Shown here: one piece after another, positions 16,428-25,099 of the stretch
Layout of the letters: the number at the start of each line of letters is the position of its first letter
Position numbering within the stretch: position 1 is the first letter of the stretch
Origin: Planctomycetota bacterium
GTDB taxonomy: Bacteria; Planctomycetota; UBA11346
Reading direction: 5' to 3'
Assembly: GCA_013816485.1 (NCBI GenBank)
Contig: JACDEI010000011.1
Location: forward strand, 51,141 to 115,140
DNA length: 64,000 bases
Notes under the pieces: model-generated
Told to the model about the DNA's origin: nothing
Database searches by the model: none
Seen by the model: the letters and a program-made list of their open reading frames with translations, nothing else
Position numbers and translations under genes: made by a program

Positions 16428-17840
16428 GTATTGAATCGTCGCTCATTCCTGCAGAAGTCCGCGGGTGGCCTAGGGCTGATGGCCCTCGGCAGTCTGCTTG
16501 GCGGACGTGCGCAGGCCGAAACCGGCATGCTCAAAGCACTGCACCACGCGCCGAAAGCCAAACGCGTGATCTACTTGTTCCAGTCCGGCGCGCCGTCACA
16601 GATGGATCTCTTCGATCCCAAGCCGGCACTCAAGGAGAAGCGCGGTGAGGATCTGCCGGCGTCGATCCGCCAGGGCCAGCGCCTGACCACCATGACCAGT
16701 GGCCAGAAAACCTTTCCGGTCGCGCCATCGATCTTCGAATTCAAACAACACGGCAAGAGCGGCATGTGGTTCAGCGATTTGATGCCGCACATGGCCGGTC
16801 TGGCCGATGAATGGTGCATGATCCGTTCGATGCATACCGAAGCGATCAACCACGATCCGGCCATCACCTTCATGCAGACCGGTTCGCAGCTCGCTGGCCG
16901 ACCGAGCATCGGATCGTGGGTCGGCTACGGCCTCGGCAGCATCAATGCGGATTTACCGGCGTACGTGGTGTTGAGCTCATTCGGCTCCGGCCGCAAGGAT
17001 GACCAGCCGCTGTACGATCGTCTCTGGGGCGCGGGCTTCCTGCCGGCGAAACACCAAGGCGTGAAGTTCCGCAATAAGGGCGATCCGGTACTCTACCTGT
17101 CGAATCCAACGGGTATGGATGCGCGAACGCGGCGCGAAACGCTCGATGAACTCGCTGCGCTCAATCGCCGTCATTTCGATGCGCTGGGTGATCCCGACAT
17201 CCAGACCCGCATCGCACAATACGAGATGGCCTTCCGCATGCAGACCAGCGTGCCGGAGTTGACCGATCTCTCCAAGGAGTCGAAGCAGACGCTGGAGAGT
17301 TATGGTCCCGACGTCAGCCGTCCCGGAAGCTACGCCGCAAATTGCCTGCTCGCCCGTCGTTTGGTCGAACGCGACGTGCGTTTCATCCAACTCTTCCACA
17401 TGGGTTGGGATCATCACGGTGGTCTGCCCAATGCGATCAAGGGGCAGTGCCAGGATACCGACCAGCCGACCGCGGCGCTGATCAATGATCTGAAACAACG
17501 CGGTCTACTCGAGGACACGCTGATCGTGTGGGGCGGTGAGTTCGGCCGCACGATCTACTCGCAGGGCACGCTCACTGAGTCGAACTACGGTCGCGATCAT
17601 CACCCGCGCTGTTTCACCATGCTGATGGCCGGCGCCGGCGTGAAGAAGGGCCTGACCTACGGCGCGACCGACGACTACTGCTACAACATCACCGAGAAGC
17701 CCGTGCACGTGCACGACCTCAACGCCACCATCATGCACCTGCTCGGTGTCGACCACGAACGCCTGACGTTCCGTTTCCAGGGACGCGACTTCCGCCTAAC
17801 CGACATTCACGGCGAAGTGGTGAAGGCGGTGTTGGCATAG
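16377..17840 (+). CDS. DUF1501 family Tat-exported sulfatase-like protein
   Basis: About 487 residues from [14 protein letters not shown], chosen because ggagacgcc precedes this ATG; the frame is open 69 bp further upstream only through the word array. The twin-arginine signal is [20 protein letters not shown] (about 22-41). Family landmarks are [69 protein letters not shown] and the alkaline-phosphatase-like [14 protein letters not shown]. The last part carries [21 protein letters not shown] and [15 protein letters not shown]. The family is predicted to have the alkaline-phosphatase/sulfatase fold, but its activity is uncharacterised. It is paired with the PSCyt1 gene upstream. The N-terminal 21 residues before the RR motif are unusually long and partly encoded by the word repeat. 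Confidence 0.93.
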   Translation: MKHAAPRRQDIGHRTSDVLNRRSFLQKSAGGLGLMALGSLLGGRAQAETGMLKALHHAPKAKRVIYLFQSGAPSQMDLFDPKPALKEKRGEDLPASIRQGQRLTTMTSGQKTFPVAPSIFEFKQHGKSGMWFSDLMPHMAGLADEWCMIRSMHTEAINHDPAITFMQTGSQLAGRPSIGSWVGYGLGSINADLPAYVVLSSFGSGRKDDQPLYDRLWGAGFLPAKHQGVKFRNKGDPVLYLSNPTGMDARTRRETLDELAALNRRHFDALGDPDIQTRIAQYEMAFRMQTSVPELTDLSKESKQTLESYGPDVSRPGSYAANCLLARRLVERDVRFIQLFHMGWDHHGGLPNAIKGQCQDTDQPTAALINDLKQRGLLEDTLIVWGGEFGRTIYSQGTLTESNYGRDHHPRCFTMLMAGAGVKKGLTYGATDDYCYNITEKPVHVHDLNATIMHLLGVDHERLTFRFQGRDFRLTDIHGEVVKAVLA

Positions 17841-17868
17841 TGGTGTGCCGTCGCCGATGTTCGACTCG

Positions 17869-17971
17869 GTAGTCGCAGAGACGCAGAGGTAAGAAGAGGG
17901 CCGCAGAGATGGGCCCTTTCTACCTGTCTGCTCTGCGGCCCTCATTTCACCTCTGCGCCTCTGCGGCTACT
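17869..17971. repeat. Word-array palindrome (cgcagag words) after DUF1501
   Basis: The left arm (17869-17908) and right arm (17931-17971) are about 40 nt each and pair with roughly six differences around a 22-nt loop. The arms are built on cgcagag(a/g) words and a shared gaggtaagaagaggg stretch. One arm recurs alone at 59964-60010 after the second DUF1552 gene. The palindrome lies 28 bp after the DUF1501 stop and could act as a transcript end. Confidence 0.85.
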
Positions 17972-18003
17972 GAACCACGGCACATGAGACGTCCGTAGGG
18001 GGG

Positions 18004-18755
18004 TCAGGGTGTGCGATCGAGCGACCAAAACACTGCGTTAGTCAGCAGGCGACGGAACGCCGGCTTCTGGAAATCCGCCGGCGCCCCAAGCGAGGTATAG
18101 AACACCCGGCTCTTTCCCACTTGGTTGGTCCACGCGACGTACTCTTCATTTTTTCACCCTGTGAACGACCGATCAGCAGTGCAGTGGCCGAGGGGACAAT
18201 GGTAGCGTTGCAATAGAGCCGCTCGGCGGTGAGCAACGTGGCATCAACCCCCATCAGCACCTGATGCGTCGTCGCTCCAGCAGCGACCGAGATCACGGCA
18301 GGCACGTTGCCGTAGTGGTTCTTGTAGCTGCCGCCCAACACATCCTGATCGAACGTCATCCAGCCCTCGTGCGCGTCATCCTTCGGTTTCGCGCCGAAGG
18401 CATGACTGGCAGTGCGGATCCCGATCAGCGGCTTTCCGGCGGCAAGGTGGGCGCGCACCAAGGCGAGATGTTCTTTTCGTGGTGCCTGACGGCGGACGCT
18501 GACGACCAACAGTTCCGCGGATGGAAGCCCATCGAAACCAGGGAAATCGTCCGGAGTCTTCTTGTCGGCGATTGCGAACACGCAGCGCACGCCATGCGGC
18601 GTCAGTTCCTTGGCCGCGAACTCAGGCAAGGTGATCTCGGTCTGGTATTCCGGTTCACTGATCATGAACAGGACCGTTGGCGCACCTTCGGCCGCACGGG
18701 TCCCGCCGATGGTCAGCAGTAGTAGTACAACGATCACTGAGCGGAACCTAGGCAT
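18004..18755 (-). pseudogene. ThuA-domain secreted protein, frameshifted near the C-terminus
   Basis: Starting at MPRFRSVIVVLLLLTIGGT (signal peptide), the frame encodes a ThuA-like domain (class I glutamine-amidotransferase-like fold). Visible segments are PTVLFMISEPEYQTEITL, LPSAELLVVSVRRQAPRKEHL, GKPLIGIRTASHAF, WMTFDQDVLGGSYKNHYGN and LLTAERLYCNATIVP. At a run of six A (plus-strand T run 18149-18154) the frame is lost. The downstream -1 frame continues with the family's expected ending (EEYVAWTNQVGKSRVFYTSLG, then FRRLLTNAVFWSL) to a TGA at 18004-18006. If the original frame were used, translation would end at 18042 with a basic nonsense tail. One missing A repairs the gene, so a recent deletion, a sequencing error or -1 slippage on the A run are all possible. 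Confidence 0.8.
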
Positions 18756-18891
18756 GGCTGTTCTCCAGCAACCCATGCTAGGGCGTTCCCCAGGAGGGGG
18801 ATGGCCAAAATCGGGACGCACTTGGCGATTTTGCTGATCGACCGTGAAATCTTGGGATCAAGTCGACTCTGGCACCATTCCGGGTGGTGGA

Positions 18892-19524
18892 TCAGCGATC
18901 AGGTCTCATTCCGGCGATGTGATTTCCCAATTCAGTGATGAATCTTCCGCTCGGTCTGAAGACGATGAGTTGTCCATCCAGATCATTCCCGACAACACCG
19001 GCAAGGATGCCTTGTTTCGGAAATGCATCGAGAATCCTGGGAGCAAGCCGGGATAAAACCTCAGCGGGTGCCCAAGCCATCAGATAGTTAATCAGGCAGT
19101 AGATGGGACCACGGGTGGGATCGGCCAGGTCGAGCCCAAGGGGGACTGCCTCATGGACTTTACTTGTTATGTCCTGGATCGCCGGCCGGACTTCATGCAT
19201 CCAGGCGGAAGCGCCAATCTGTTTGACCACGTCCTCGTGAAAATAACCGATCTCGTGAAAGGTATATCGATCAAGCCATTTCCAGTTCTTCTTGAAATAG
19301 CCGGTCTTGTCCGTGTAGAAATGATCATCCAGATGGTCTGTCCAGTTTCTGGTGTTGAAATCATCTATCAGTCGGGCTGCCATACGATCGGCTTTCGCAA
19401 TGATCTCAGCGACCACGAGGTGCCCCTTGGTTGCTCTGTCCGGTACCACTGGAAAGCCCACAGCGCATCGTTCGTTCACCTTTCGGGAGAAGCCCTTTTT
19501 ACAAGTATTTCCTGATCCGATCAT
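18892..19524 (-). CDS. Unrecognised protein overlapping the transaldolase gene
   Basis: About 210 residues. The start ATG at 19524 lies 26 bp inside the 3' end of the transaldolase gene and is supported by a good ribosome site (aaaggaa, six bases upstream); the open frame further upstream is a shadow of transaldolase. The sequence is aromatic-rich in the middle (HFYTDKTGYFKKNWKWLDRY) and contains VIIAKADRM-like helices, an AVPLGLDLADPTRGP turn and a hydrophobic IYCLINYLMAWAPAEVL helix. I do not recognise a family. Base composition is lower in GC and codon use less biased than the neighbours, suggesting acquisition. No signal peptide is seen. Confidence 0.6.
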   Translation of the reverse strand: MIGSGNTCKKGFSRKVNERCAVGFPVVPDRATKGHLVVAEIIAKADRMAARLIDDFNTRNWTDHLDDHFYTDKTGYFKKNWKWLDRYTFHEIGYFHEDVVKQIGASAWMHEVRPAIQDITSKVHEAVPLGLDLADPTRGPIYCLINYLMAWAPAEVLSRLAPRILDAFPKQGILAGVVGNDLDGQLIVFRPSGRFITELGNHIAGMRPDR

Positions 19525-20734
19525 CCATTTCCTTTTGATCGGCGGTGAACGACTGCAACGCGGCGTAGTTGAGCATGGTATCGATCGCCAATTCGCCGGC
19601 GGCGATGCGTGCGGCCCAGGTCGCGTGTTTCGGGATCTTGCCGTCCTTGGCGATGGTTGCCCACTCGGCGTTGGACATCTGTGGGAAGAGATCGCCGACG
19701 CCGGCGGTTTGGGCGCGGGCCACCAGTTCATCAGCGGAGGTCGGTGGGGTGGCGCACAGGTCACCCGCCAACGACACATCGGCCTGGCTGATGTCCCACA
19801 GTGTTTCGGCGCGGATGGTCGCCGGATCGACGCCCGGAGCCCAGGTCACCTGATAATCCTGCTGCACCTGATTGGTGAACGGCGGCTTCAGTTCCTTGAG
19901 CGATGCGGCGGCGACGGTGGTTGGCATGGTGTAGACATCGATGCCGGCGAGGTCTGCCACTTGGCTGGCACCGCGCAGACTAGCGGCGATGTGTTTGGTG
20001 CGGCCGCCGCTGACGCGGGTCACCGCGCGCTGGCTGGCGAGCATGGCCTTTTCACCGACCAGTTTGCCGTCGCCGAGTTTGTTGTCGGACACATACGCGT
20101 TCACGCGACCAAGGAAGACGTTGCAGTACGCCGGCTGCGTGAACGCCGCGGCGAGGTGGTTGTGTCGCGCGCTAAAGCCCAGGGTGAAGTTGATTGGGAT
20201 GCCTTCGAGGCGCAGCGTGCGCGCGGAGATCAGTCCCGCGGGCGTCAGCGGGATCTTGACGATAAAGTGTTCCGGACAGATCGCGAAGTAACGCCGGCCG
20301 TAGTGCAGCGAGCGTTCGATGTCATTGGCCAGATCGGTGTGTAGCTCGACCGAGACCTTGCCACCGAAGGTCTGCGCCAGACGCAGGCCATGGCGGGCGT
20401 TGAGGATGAAGGCGATCTCGATGACGCGCGTCTGTTCGTCGAGGTCCTTGAGTTCCTTGGCCAGCGTGCGCACCAGCTCGTCGTAGGTGCCCTTCTGCAC
20501 TTCCTTGTTCAGCAGCGTGTTGTTGGTGGTCAGCGCGGTGAACTCGCTGGTGTAGAGCGGCGTCGCGGCTTCGATGTCGCCGGTGTCGAGCCACAGTTCG
20601 CTGCCGACGTCCTTCAGTGCGGCCCACAACGGATGCGACGCGGGTGTGAGCCGCCCGGTCTTCAGGTCGATGCCCTGCTTGGCGAGCTCGGCGATGCGCG
20701 TGGCGCGCTCAGTGGAAATCAAGGCTGCGGACAT
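19499..20734 (-). CDS. tal: Transaldolase
   Basis: This 411-residue enzyme moves a dihydroxyacetone unit between sugar phosphates in the non-oxidative pentose phosphate pathway. The Schiff-base lysine is K160 in HFIVKIPLTPAGL, followed by the family segment GIPINFTLGFSARHN. Also present are SELWLDTGDIE near the N-terminus and NNTLLNKEVQKGTY. It is longer than the 320-residue enterobacterial TalB. The C-terminal 150 residues include a helical extension (ATWAARIAAGELAIDTML) of the kind seen in the longer transaldolase-like proteins of Planctomycetes and Actinobacteria. Activity as a true transaldolase is likely but a fructose-6-phosphate-aldolase-like role is not excluded. The next gene overlaps its end by 26 bp. 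Confidence 0.85.
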   Translation of the reverse strand: MSAALISTERATRIAELAKQGIDLKTGRLTPASHPLWAALKDVGSELWLDTGDIEAATPLYTSEFTALTTNNTLLNKEVQKGTYDELVRTLAKELKDLDEQTRVIEIAFILNARHGLRLAQTFGGKVSVELHTDLANDIERSLHYGRRYFAICPEHFIVKIPLTPAGLISARTLRLEGIPINFTLGFSARHNHLAAAFTQPAYCNVFLGRVNAYVSDNKLGDGKLVGEKAMLASQRAVTRVSGGRTKHIAASLRGASQVADLAGIDVYTMPTTVAAASLKELKPPFTNQVQQDYQVTWAPGVDPATIRAETLWDISQADVSLAGDLCATPPTSADELVARAQTAGVGDLFPQMSNAEWATIAKDGKIPKHATWAARIAAGELAIDTMLNYAALQSFTADQKEMDDRIRKYL

Positions 20735-20850
20735 GGGAAACCTCCTGCGAGTGGAGGCACCCTCGCCATCAAAGGCTGAGGGTCAATGAACGGCTGATGA
20801 ATATCCCGCAGCGGACACGGCGTGGCGGAAACGTGGCACGATGCCCGTTT

Positions 20851-21411
20851 TCAGAATTCGTTCTGGATCTTCTTGTACCCGCGCACCAGTTCGAGGTTGG
20901 TGATCGCCACGCTCTCCGAGAACGTCGACACGTCGGGGCTGACCAGCGGCAGCTTGGCCAGTTCTTCGTCGTTGTGGATGTTCGAGCACGACGGCACGTG
21001 GAAGTTCGGCGGCACGTGGCAGTTCTCGACCACGCTGTTGTGGCGGATGACCGAACCGCTGCCGATCGTACAGTTGAAGACCACACTGTTGAAGCCGAGG
21101 AACACCCGGTCGCCGACCTCGCACGGCCCGTGCACGATCGAGCGGTGGGCGATCGACGAACGTTCGCCGATGGTGACTCGGCCGCCGGCCTTGGAGTGGA
21201 TGACGACACCATCTTGGATGTTGGAGTTCGCGCCGATGGTGATCGCTTCCATCTTGCCATGCTCGTCGGTCTCGTCAGCGCGGATCACCGCGTAGGGTCC
21301 GATGAAGACGTTTTCACCGATGATGACCTTGCCGCAGATGATCGCGGTTGGATCGACGAAGGCGGACTCGGGGACGACGGGCAGATCACCGGACGGGTTC
21401 TTGCGGATCAC
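20851..21411 (-). CDS. Gamma-class carbonic anhydrase-like hexapeptide-repeat protein
   Basis: About 186 residues starting with GTG at 21411 (MIRKNPSGDLPVV), chosen because ggag lies eight bases upstream; reading further upstream crosses into the divergent SDR gene. The body is a left-handed beta helix of hexapeptide repeats (IICGKVIIGENVFIGPYAVI). Histidines fit the zinc site of gamma carbonic anhydrases: DGVVIHSK (first His) and SSIAHRSIVHGP (second and third, five residues apart as in Cam). The C-terminus is helical (LAKLPLVSPDVSTF), which packs against the helix in this family. Reversible CO2 hydration or binding of a related small molecule are the likely roles. No carboxysome genes are nearby. 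Confidence 0.85.
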   Translation of the reverse strand: MIRKNPSGDLPVVPESAFVDPTAIICGKVIIGENVFIGPYAVIRADETDEHGKMEAITIGANSNIQDGVVIHSKAGGRVTIGERSSIAHRSIVHGPCEVGDRVFLGFNSVVFNCTIGSGSVIRHNSVVENCHVPPNFHVPSCSNIHNDEELAKLPLVSPDVSTFSESVAITNLELVRGYKKIQNEF

Positions 21412-21541
21412 GAGGGGCTCCAGGTTGGGCAGGCGGGATGATCCGGGCTGTGGTCGCCGACTCAACCCGGCAATCTGTTCAGCGCCGTTCAGCGCATATC
21501 CTGCGTGGTTGCTTCCCGCAACAGTGGCTGAGCATCCGCGC

Positions 21542-22240
21542 ATGCGTCGCACAGCCCTCATCACTGGCGCGTCCTCCGGTATCGGTGCCGCCACCGCGCT
21601 GGCCCTGGCCGGGAACTGGGATCTGGTCCTGGTTGCGCGCCGGCGTGCGCGGCTCGACGAGTTGGTGGCACGGATCGCGGCGGCTGGCGGTCGGGCCTGG
21701 GCGGTGGATGCGGACCTGATCAAGCCGGAGGAGGCCCAGCGCGTCGTCATCGCCGCGGTGGGATGTGCTGGCGGTCTCGACGCTCTGATCAATAACGCCG
21801 GCCTCTTCACCGCTGCCCCGGTCGATGCCATCGATGCAGCGCATGTCGCCACCATGTTCCCGCTCAACTTGCGAGCCCCGATGTTGCTGGCTGCGGCGGC
21901 GATCCCGCACCTGGCGGTGCGCGGCGGAGCGATCATCAACGTCACCTCGGTCGCGGCTGATGCGACCTTTGCCGGTTGTGCGGCCTACGCCGCGACCAAG
22001 GCCGGGCTGGAAGCCTGGAGCCGTGTCGCGCGCGAGGAACTGCGCAGCCGTCGCATCCGCGTCGGCGTGATCGCGCCCGGTGCGACCGACTCCGAGGTGT
22101 GGCCGGCAGAGACCACCTTCGATCGCGCGCGCATGTGCCGTGCAGAGGACATTGCCGCGGCCATTCGTCTGATGCTGGAAGCACCGACTACGGCGAGCAT
22201 CGATCGCTTGGTGGTGACGCCTCCGGGTGGTGCCTTCTGA
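21542..22240 (+). CDS. Short-chain dehydrogenase/reductase
   Basis: This 232-residue NAD(P)-dependent oxidoreductase starts at MRRTALITGASSGIGAA, which places the nucleotide-binding TGxxxGIG motif at residues 8-14 as expected; upstream codons overlap the divergent gene. The NNAG motif (LDALINNAGLF), the catalytic serine (IINVTSVAADA) and YxxxK (CAAYAATKAGLEAW) are all present, so it should be active. After YxxxK comes the usual IRVGVIAPGATDSEV segment. The protein ends slightly early, without an extended C-terminal domain. It is immediately followed (TGAATG) by the YkuD-type gene. The substrate is not predictable. Confidence 0.92.
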   Translation: MRRTALITGASSGIGAATALALAGNWDLVLVARRRARLDELVARIAAAGGRAWAVDADLIKPEEAQRVVIAAVGCAGGLDALINNAGLFTAAPVDAIDAAHVATMFPLNLRAPMLLAAAAIPHLAVRGGAIINVTSVAADATFAGCAAYAATKAGLEAWSRVAREELRSRRIRVGVIAPGATDSEVWPAETTFDRARMCRAEDIAAAIRLMLEAPTTASIDRLVVTPPGGAF

Positions 22241-22963
22241 ATGCGGGTCCGTCGCTGGTTGGTGCTGACTGGCAGTGCGGTGGTCTCCGCCGCCATCCTG
22301 GTCCTGGGCGCGGGTGGTTGGGACTATCTGGTCTGGCGCTTTGGAGAACGCGTGTCGGTCGCTGATCGTCTCCAGCAGTTCGCACCCAGGGTCGAACCGT
22401 TGTGGCAGGCGCGCTGTCGTGACGCGCAGCTCGCCTATCCGCCGGCACGTGTGCGACTGCTCGGCCTGAAGGCGGAGAAACGCCTGGAGGTCTACGCGGC
22501 TGATGCTCACGGCGCGTGGAAGCCGTTGGTGTCCTACCCGGTGCTCGCGGCCAGCGGTGGACCGGGACCGAAGTTGCGCGAAGGCGATGGCCAAGTGCCG
22601 GAGGGGCTCTACCGCATCGTCCTGCTCAATCCCAACAGCCTCTTCCATGTGTCACTGCGCGTCGACTACCCAAGCGACGATGATCGTAGCCACGGTCGTG
22701 CTGACGGACGCGAATCGCTCGGCAGTGACATCATGATTCACGGCGGGCAGGCTTCGATCGGCTGCCTCGCCATCGGTGATCCGGCGATCGAGGAGGTCTT
22801 CACCCTCGCTGCCCGTGTCGGCATCGCCCAAGTCGACACGCTGATCCTGCCGCACGATCTGCGCCGCGATCCACGGTTCCCGACCCCGGTGCCGGCGTGG
22901 ATGACCGCCCGTTACCAGCACCTGCTGGTCGCGGCCCAGGGCCTGCCACACCTGGGGCAGTGA
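22241..22963 (+). CDS. L,D-transpeptidase (YkuD/YafK-type) protein, membrane anchored
   Basis: This 240-residue protein has an N-terminal membrane anchor (WLVLTGSAVVSAAILVLGAG, 6-25) and a periplasmic YkuD domain. The active site is present as SDIMIHGGQASIGCLAIGD, with His167 and the nucleophile Cys175, the pattern of the YafK/DpaA branch rather than that of ErfK-type crosslinkers. A typical upstream GQVPEGLYRI(V) segment lines up with the substrate loop. YkuD enzymes crosslink peptidoglycan, attach lipoproteins or, for DpaA, release them. The Cys is flanked by the expected Gly and hydrophobics, so it should be catalytic. The start codon directly follows the SDR stop. Downstream lies the 153-bp palindromic element. 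Confidence 0.87.
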   Translation: MRVRRWLVLTGSAVVSAAILVLGAGGWDYLVWRFGERVSVADRLQQFAPRVEPLWQARCRDAQLAYPPARVRLLGLKAEKRLEVYAADAHGAWKPLVSYPVLAASGGPGPKLREGDGQVPEGLYRIVLLNPNSLFHVSLRVDYPSDDDRSHGRADGRESLGSDIMIHGGQASIGCLAIGDPAIEEVFTLAARVGIAQVDTLILPHDLRRDPRFPTPVPAWMTARYQHLLVAAQGLPHLGQ

Positions 22964-23019
22964 GCGCACCTGCATCTGGCGGTTGCCGCCCCCGGCGACA
23001 CCATCCGGCGGTGACGCTC

Positions 23020-23172
23020 AATGGCGTAAAGCTAAACCTTTTGAGACAGCACCTTGAACAAGAGAAACGGAGGAACGGAGGTGAAGGCAGGAAAAAAAAC
23101 TATACGACCCCTGTCTTTCTCCGTTCCTCCGTTCCTCTTGTTCAATCTGGTTGGCTTAGCTTTACGCCATTG
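23020..23172. mobile_element. MITE-like element 1: CAATGG-bordered hairpin with cggaggaa words
   Basis: The ends form a terminal inverted repeat (aatggcgtaaagctaa at the left, its complement at the right, 16 bp with at most one difference). Inside is a second palindrome of tandem cggaggaa words (arms 23054-23080 and 23119-23145, one mismatch). The flanks are 10-bp direct repeats, ggtgacgctc (23010-23019) and ggtgccgctc (23173-23182), nine of ten identical, resembling a target-site duplication. The element lies between the YkuD-type gene and the ECF sigma gene, 48 bp before the latter's start. There is no transposase, so mobility would have to be provided elsewhere. Confidence 0.75.
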
Positions 23173-23220
23173 GGTGCCGCTCCCAGGAACCTCGCCTAAT
23201 CTGCCCAAGGGAACGCATCA

Positions 23221-23793
23221 GTGACCATGCAGTCAGAACCCTCACCGCGTAGCGACCCCAGCGCCAGCGCCCTGCTGCGCGTGCGCCTGGTCCAGGTGTT
23301 GACCCGTCATCAGCTGATGATCACGGCTTATGCCCGTGCCATCACCGGGGATGCACAGTTGGCGGAGGACGTCTACCAAGAGGTGGCGGTGATCCTGGCG
23401 CAGGATCCCACGCGTATTCCGCTGCCGGACGACGAGGTCGCCGTGTGGCTACGCTCGGTGACCCGGCGCAAAGCGTTGGAGGTCGGCCGTCAGGCTCGAC
23501 GCACACCCAGACTGGCCGAGGACGTTATCGATTTGGTGGGCGAGCAGTTTGGGGCTGGGCCGAGCGATGGCCTGGCGGTCCTGCGTGAGGCGATGGCCTC
23601 ATGCCTGAGTTCGTTGCCGCAGGATCAGCGCCGCATCATTGATGGCCGTTACCGCGACGACCTGACCTGTGAGGATATCGCCTCCCAGGTCGGTCGCAGT
23701 GTGCAGGGGGTCTACGCGGTGTTGAAGCGCGTGCGCGTGGCCTTGCAGGACTGCGTCGAACGGCGGCTCGGGCCAAGCAGCGGTGCGGCATGA
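23221..23793 (+). CDS. ECF-type RNA polymerase sigma factor
   Basis: This 190-residue sigma-70 family protein starts at GTG, eight bases after an aaggga ribosome site (an ATG two codons later is spaced too far). Region 2 is RHQLMITAYARAITGDAQLAEDVYQEV (about 31-57) with the WLRSVTRRKALEV segment. Region 4 is SSLPQDQRRIIDGRYRDDLT (about 137) followed by EDIASQVGRSVQGVYAVLKRVR, the helix-turn-helix. This style is common for PVC sigma factors paired with FecR-like proteins. Its stop overlaps the FecR-like start by four bases (ATGA), so the pair is translated together. The target genes are unknown; the large secreted protein just downstream is a candidate. Confidence 0.9.
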   Translation: MTMQSEPSPRSDPSASALLRVRLVQVLTRHQLMITAYARAITGDAQLAEDVYQEVAVILAQDPTRIPLPDDEVAVWLRSVTRRKALEVGRQARRTPRLAEDVIDLVGEQFGAGPSDGLAVLREAMASCLSSLPQDQRRIIDGRYRDDLTCEDIASQVGRSVQGVYAVLKRVRVALQDCVERRLGPSSGAA

Positions 23794-24983
23794 GTCATCC
23801 GGCGGATCCCTTAATGGCAGCCTGGTTGAGCGATGACCTGGATGCCGACGGCATGCGTGCCTTGGAAGACCACCTGCGCAAAGATCCGGCAGCACGTGCT
23901 CGCTTCGCGCGTTTCTGCCAGAGCGAGGTGGTCTTGCCACAGGCACTGAAGGTCGCGCCGGTGCGACCTGGGACTACCGGGATCCGCCGTGCGGTACGCA
24001 GCACACGGCGGATGCGCGTGCGTCGTCCGGATGGGCGCTTGAACTGGGTGTTGCCGACCGCGACCGCGGCTTTGATTGGCGTGGTCATCATTCTGTCAGT
24101 GGTTGGCCGATCAGGGCCGATGGTTCCGACGCCGACCATCGCGACACCAGCCCAGGCTCCGCGGGATCTGTCGCCAGATCAGGGACCGCTCGAACTGCTG
24201 CGCAGCGATGGTGAGGTACGGTACGCTGGTAAACCACTAACCAGCGGCATGCAGGTCCCGCGTGGTGCGTTGGTTGAGGTGCTGAGCGGCACGGCCGAAC
24301 TGCGTTGGCGCAGCGATGGCAGTCTGTTGACGGCGGCGGCTGGCAGTGCCCTGCGCGTCGATGACGGCGCTACCAAGGTGACTGTCCAACAGGGGCGTCT
24401 AGACGCTCACATCACGCAGCAGGTCGGCTCACCGTTCAGCATCGGCGGGCCCCATGCCACCGCTATGGTGATGGGCACGCGTTTCTCCCTCCAGGTTGCC
24501 GATGGCGTGACCGACCTGCGCGTTAGCGAAGGTCGTGTACGCTTCACCGCCGTTGCAGATCGCACGGCGATGGAGGTCATCGCCAGCGAATCCGCCCAGG
24601 CAGATAGCCGAGGCCTGCGCTTGCCGCCCGATCATCACGTGCGCGGTTTTGTACCCACGGCTCATGACATCACGCGCGATCTCGGCGGACGGATGATCCG
24701 GCGTGGCACGCTCCGTCTGGGCGAACTGGCTAGCAGTGGTTTCAACCTGCGTCTGGAATGCAGCGCTGAGGTCCATTCGGTATCCATCACCATGGAGGAC
24801 ATCGAACAACGCTTGGAGCAGGTGCCGGCCTTCCACCTGTTCGGCGATGTGAAGGAACAGGCGTCCAAAAAATGGAACCCGCGTTTGGGCACCTTCACCA
24901 TCCACGCGCAGCCCTACCGTGATGTCGAGGGCCATCAGGCGTTGGGTCCACCAGTGCAATTCGAACTCGCCATCGTGCCCTGA
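23790..24983 (+). CDS. FecR-like membrane regulator (anti-sigma partner)
   Basis: This 397-residue protein has a cytosolic helical N-terminus ([20 protein letters not shown]), the part of FecR-like proteins that binds the sigma factor. A single membrane helix ([20 protein letters not shown], about 86-105) leads to a periplasmic FecR domain ([55 protein letters not shown], about 150-270). The last 120 residues are a beta-rich region not assigned to a family. It is translationally coupled to the upstream sigma gene. The arrangement suggests signal transfer across the cytoplasmic membrane, although no outer-membrane transducer (TonB receptor) is in the window. Confidence 0.9.
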   Translation: MSHPADPLMAAWLSDDLDADGMRALEDHLRKDPAARARFARFCQSEVVLPQALKVAPVRPGTTGIRRAVRSTRRMRVRRPDGRLNWVLPTATAALIGVVIILSVVGRSGPMVPTPTIATPAQAPRDLSPDQGPLELLRSDGEVRYAGKPLTSGMQVPRGALVEVLSGTAELRWRSDGSLLTAAAGSALRVDDGATKVTVQQGRLDAHITQQVGSPFSIGGPHATAMVMGTRFSLQVADGVTDLRVSEGRVRFTAVADRTAMEVIASESAQADSRGLRLPPDHHVRGFVPTAHDITRDLGGRMIRRGTLRLGELASSGFNLRLECSAEVHSVSITMEDIEQRLEQVPAFHLFGDVKEQASKKWNPRLGTFTIHAQPYRDVEGHQALGPPVQFELAIVP

Positions 24984-25099
24984 CGTTTGGGTCGGATAAC
25001 TACCGCACGGGGGTGTGTGCTGCAGCGATGGTCAGTCGTGAGTGCGATCCGCCTAATGGTGCAACCAAGGCGCATTGGTGGCCACCGGAGGACCACCCT

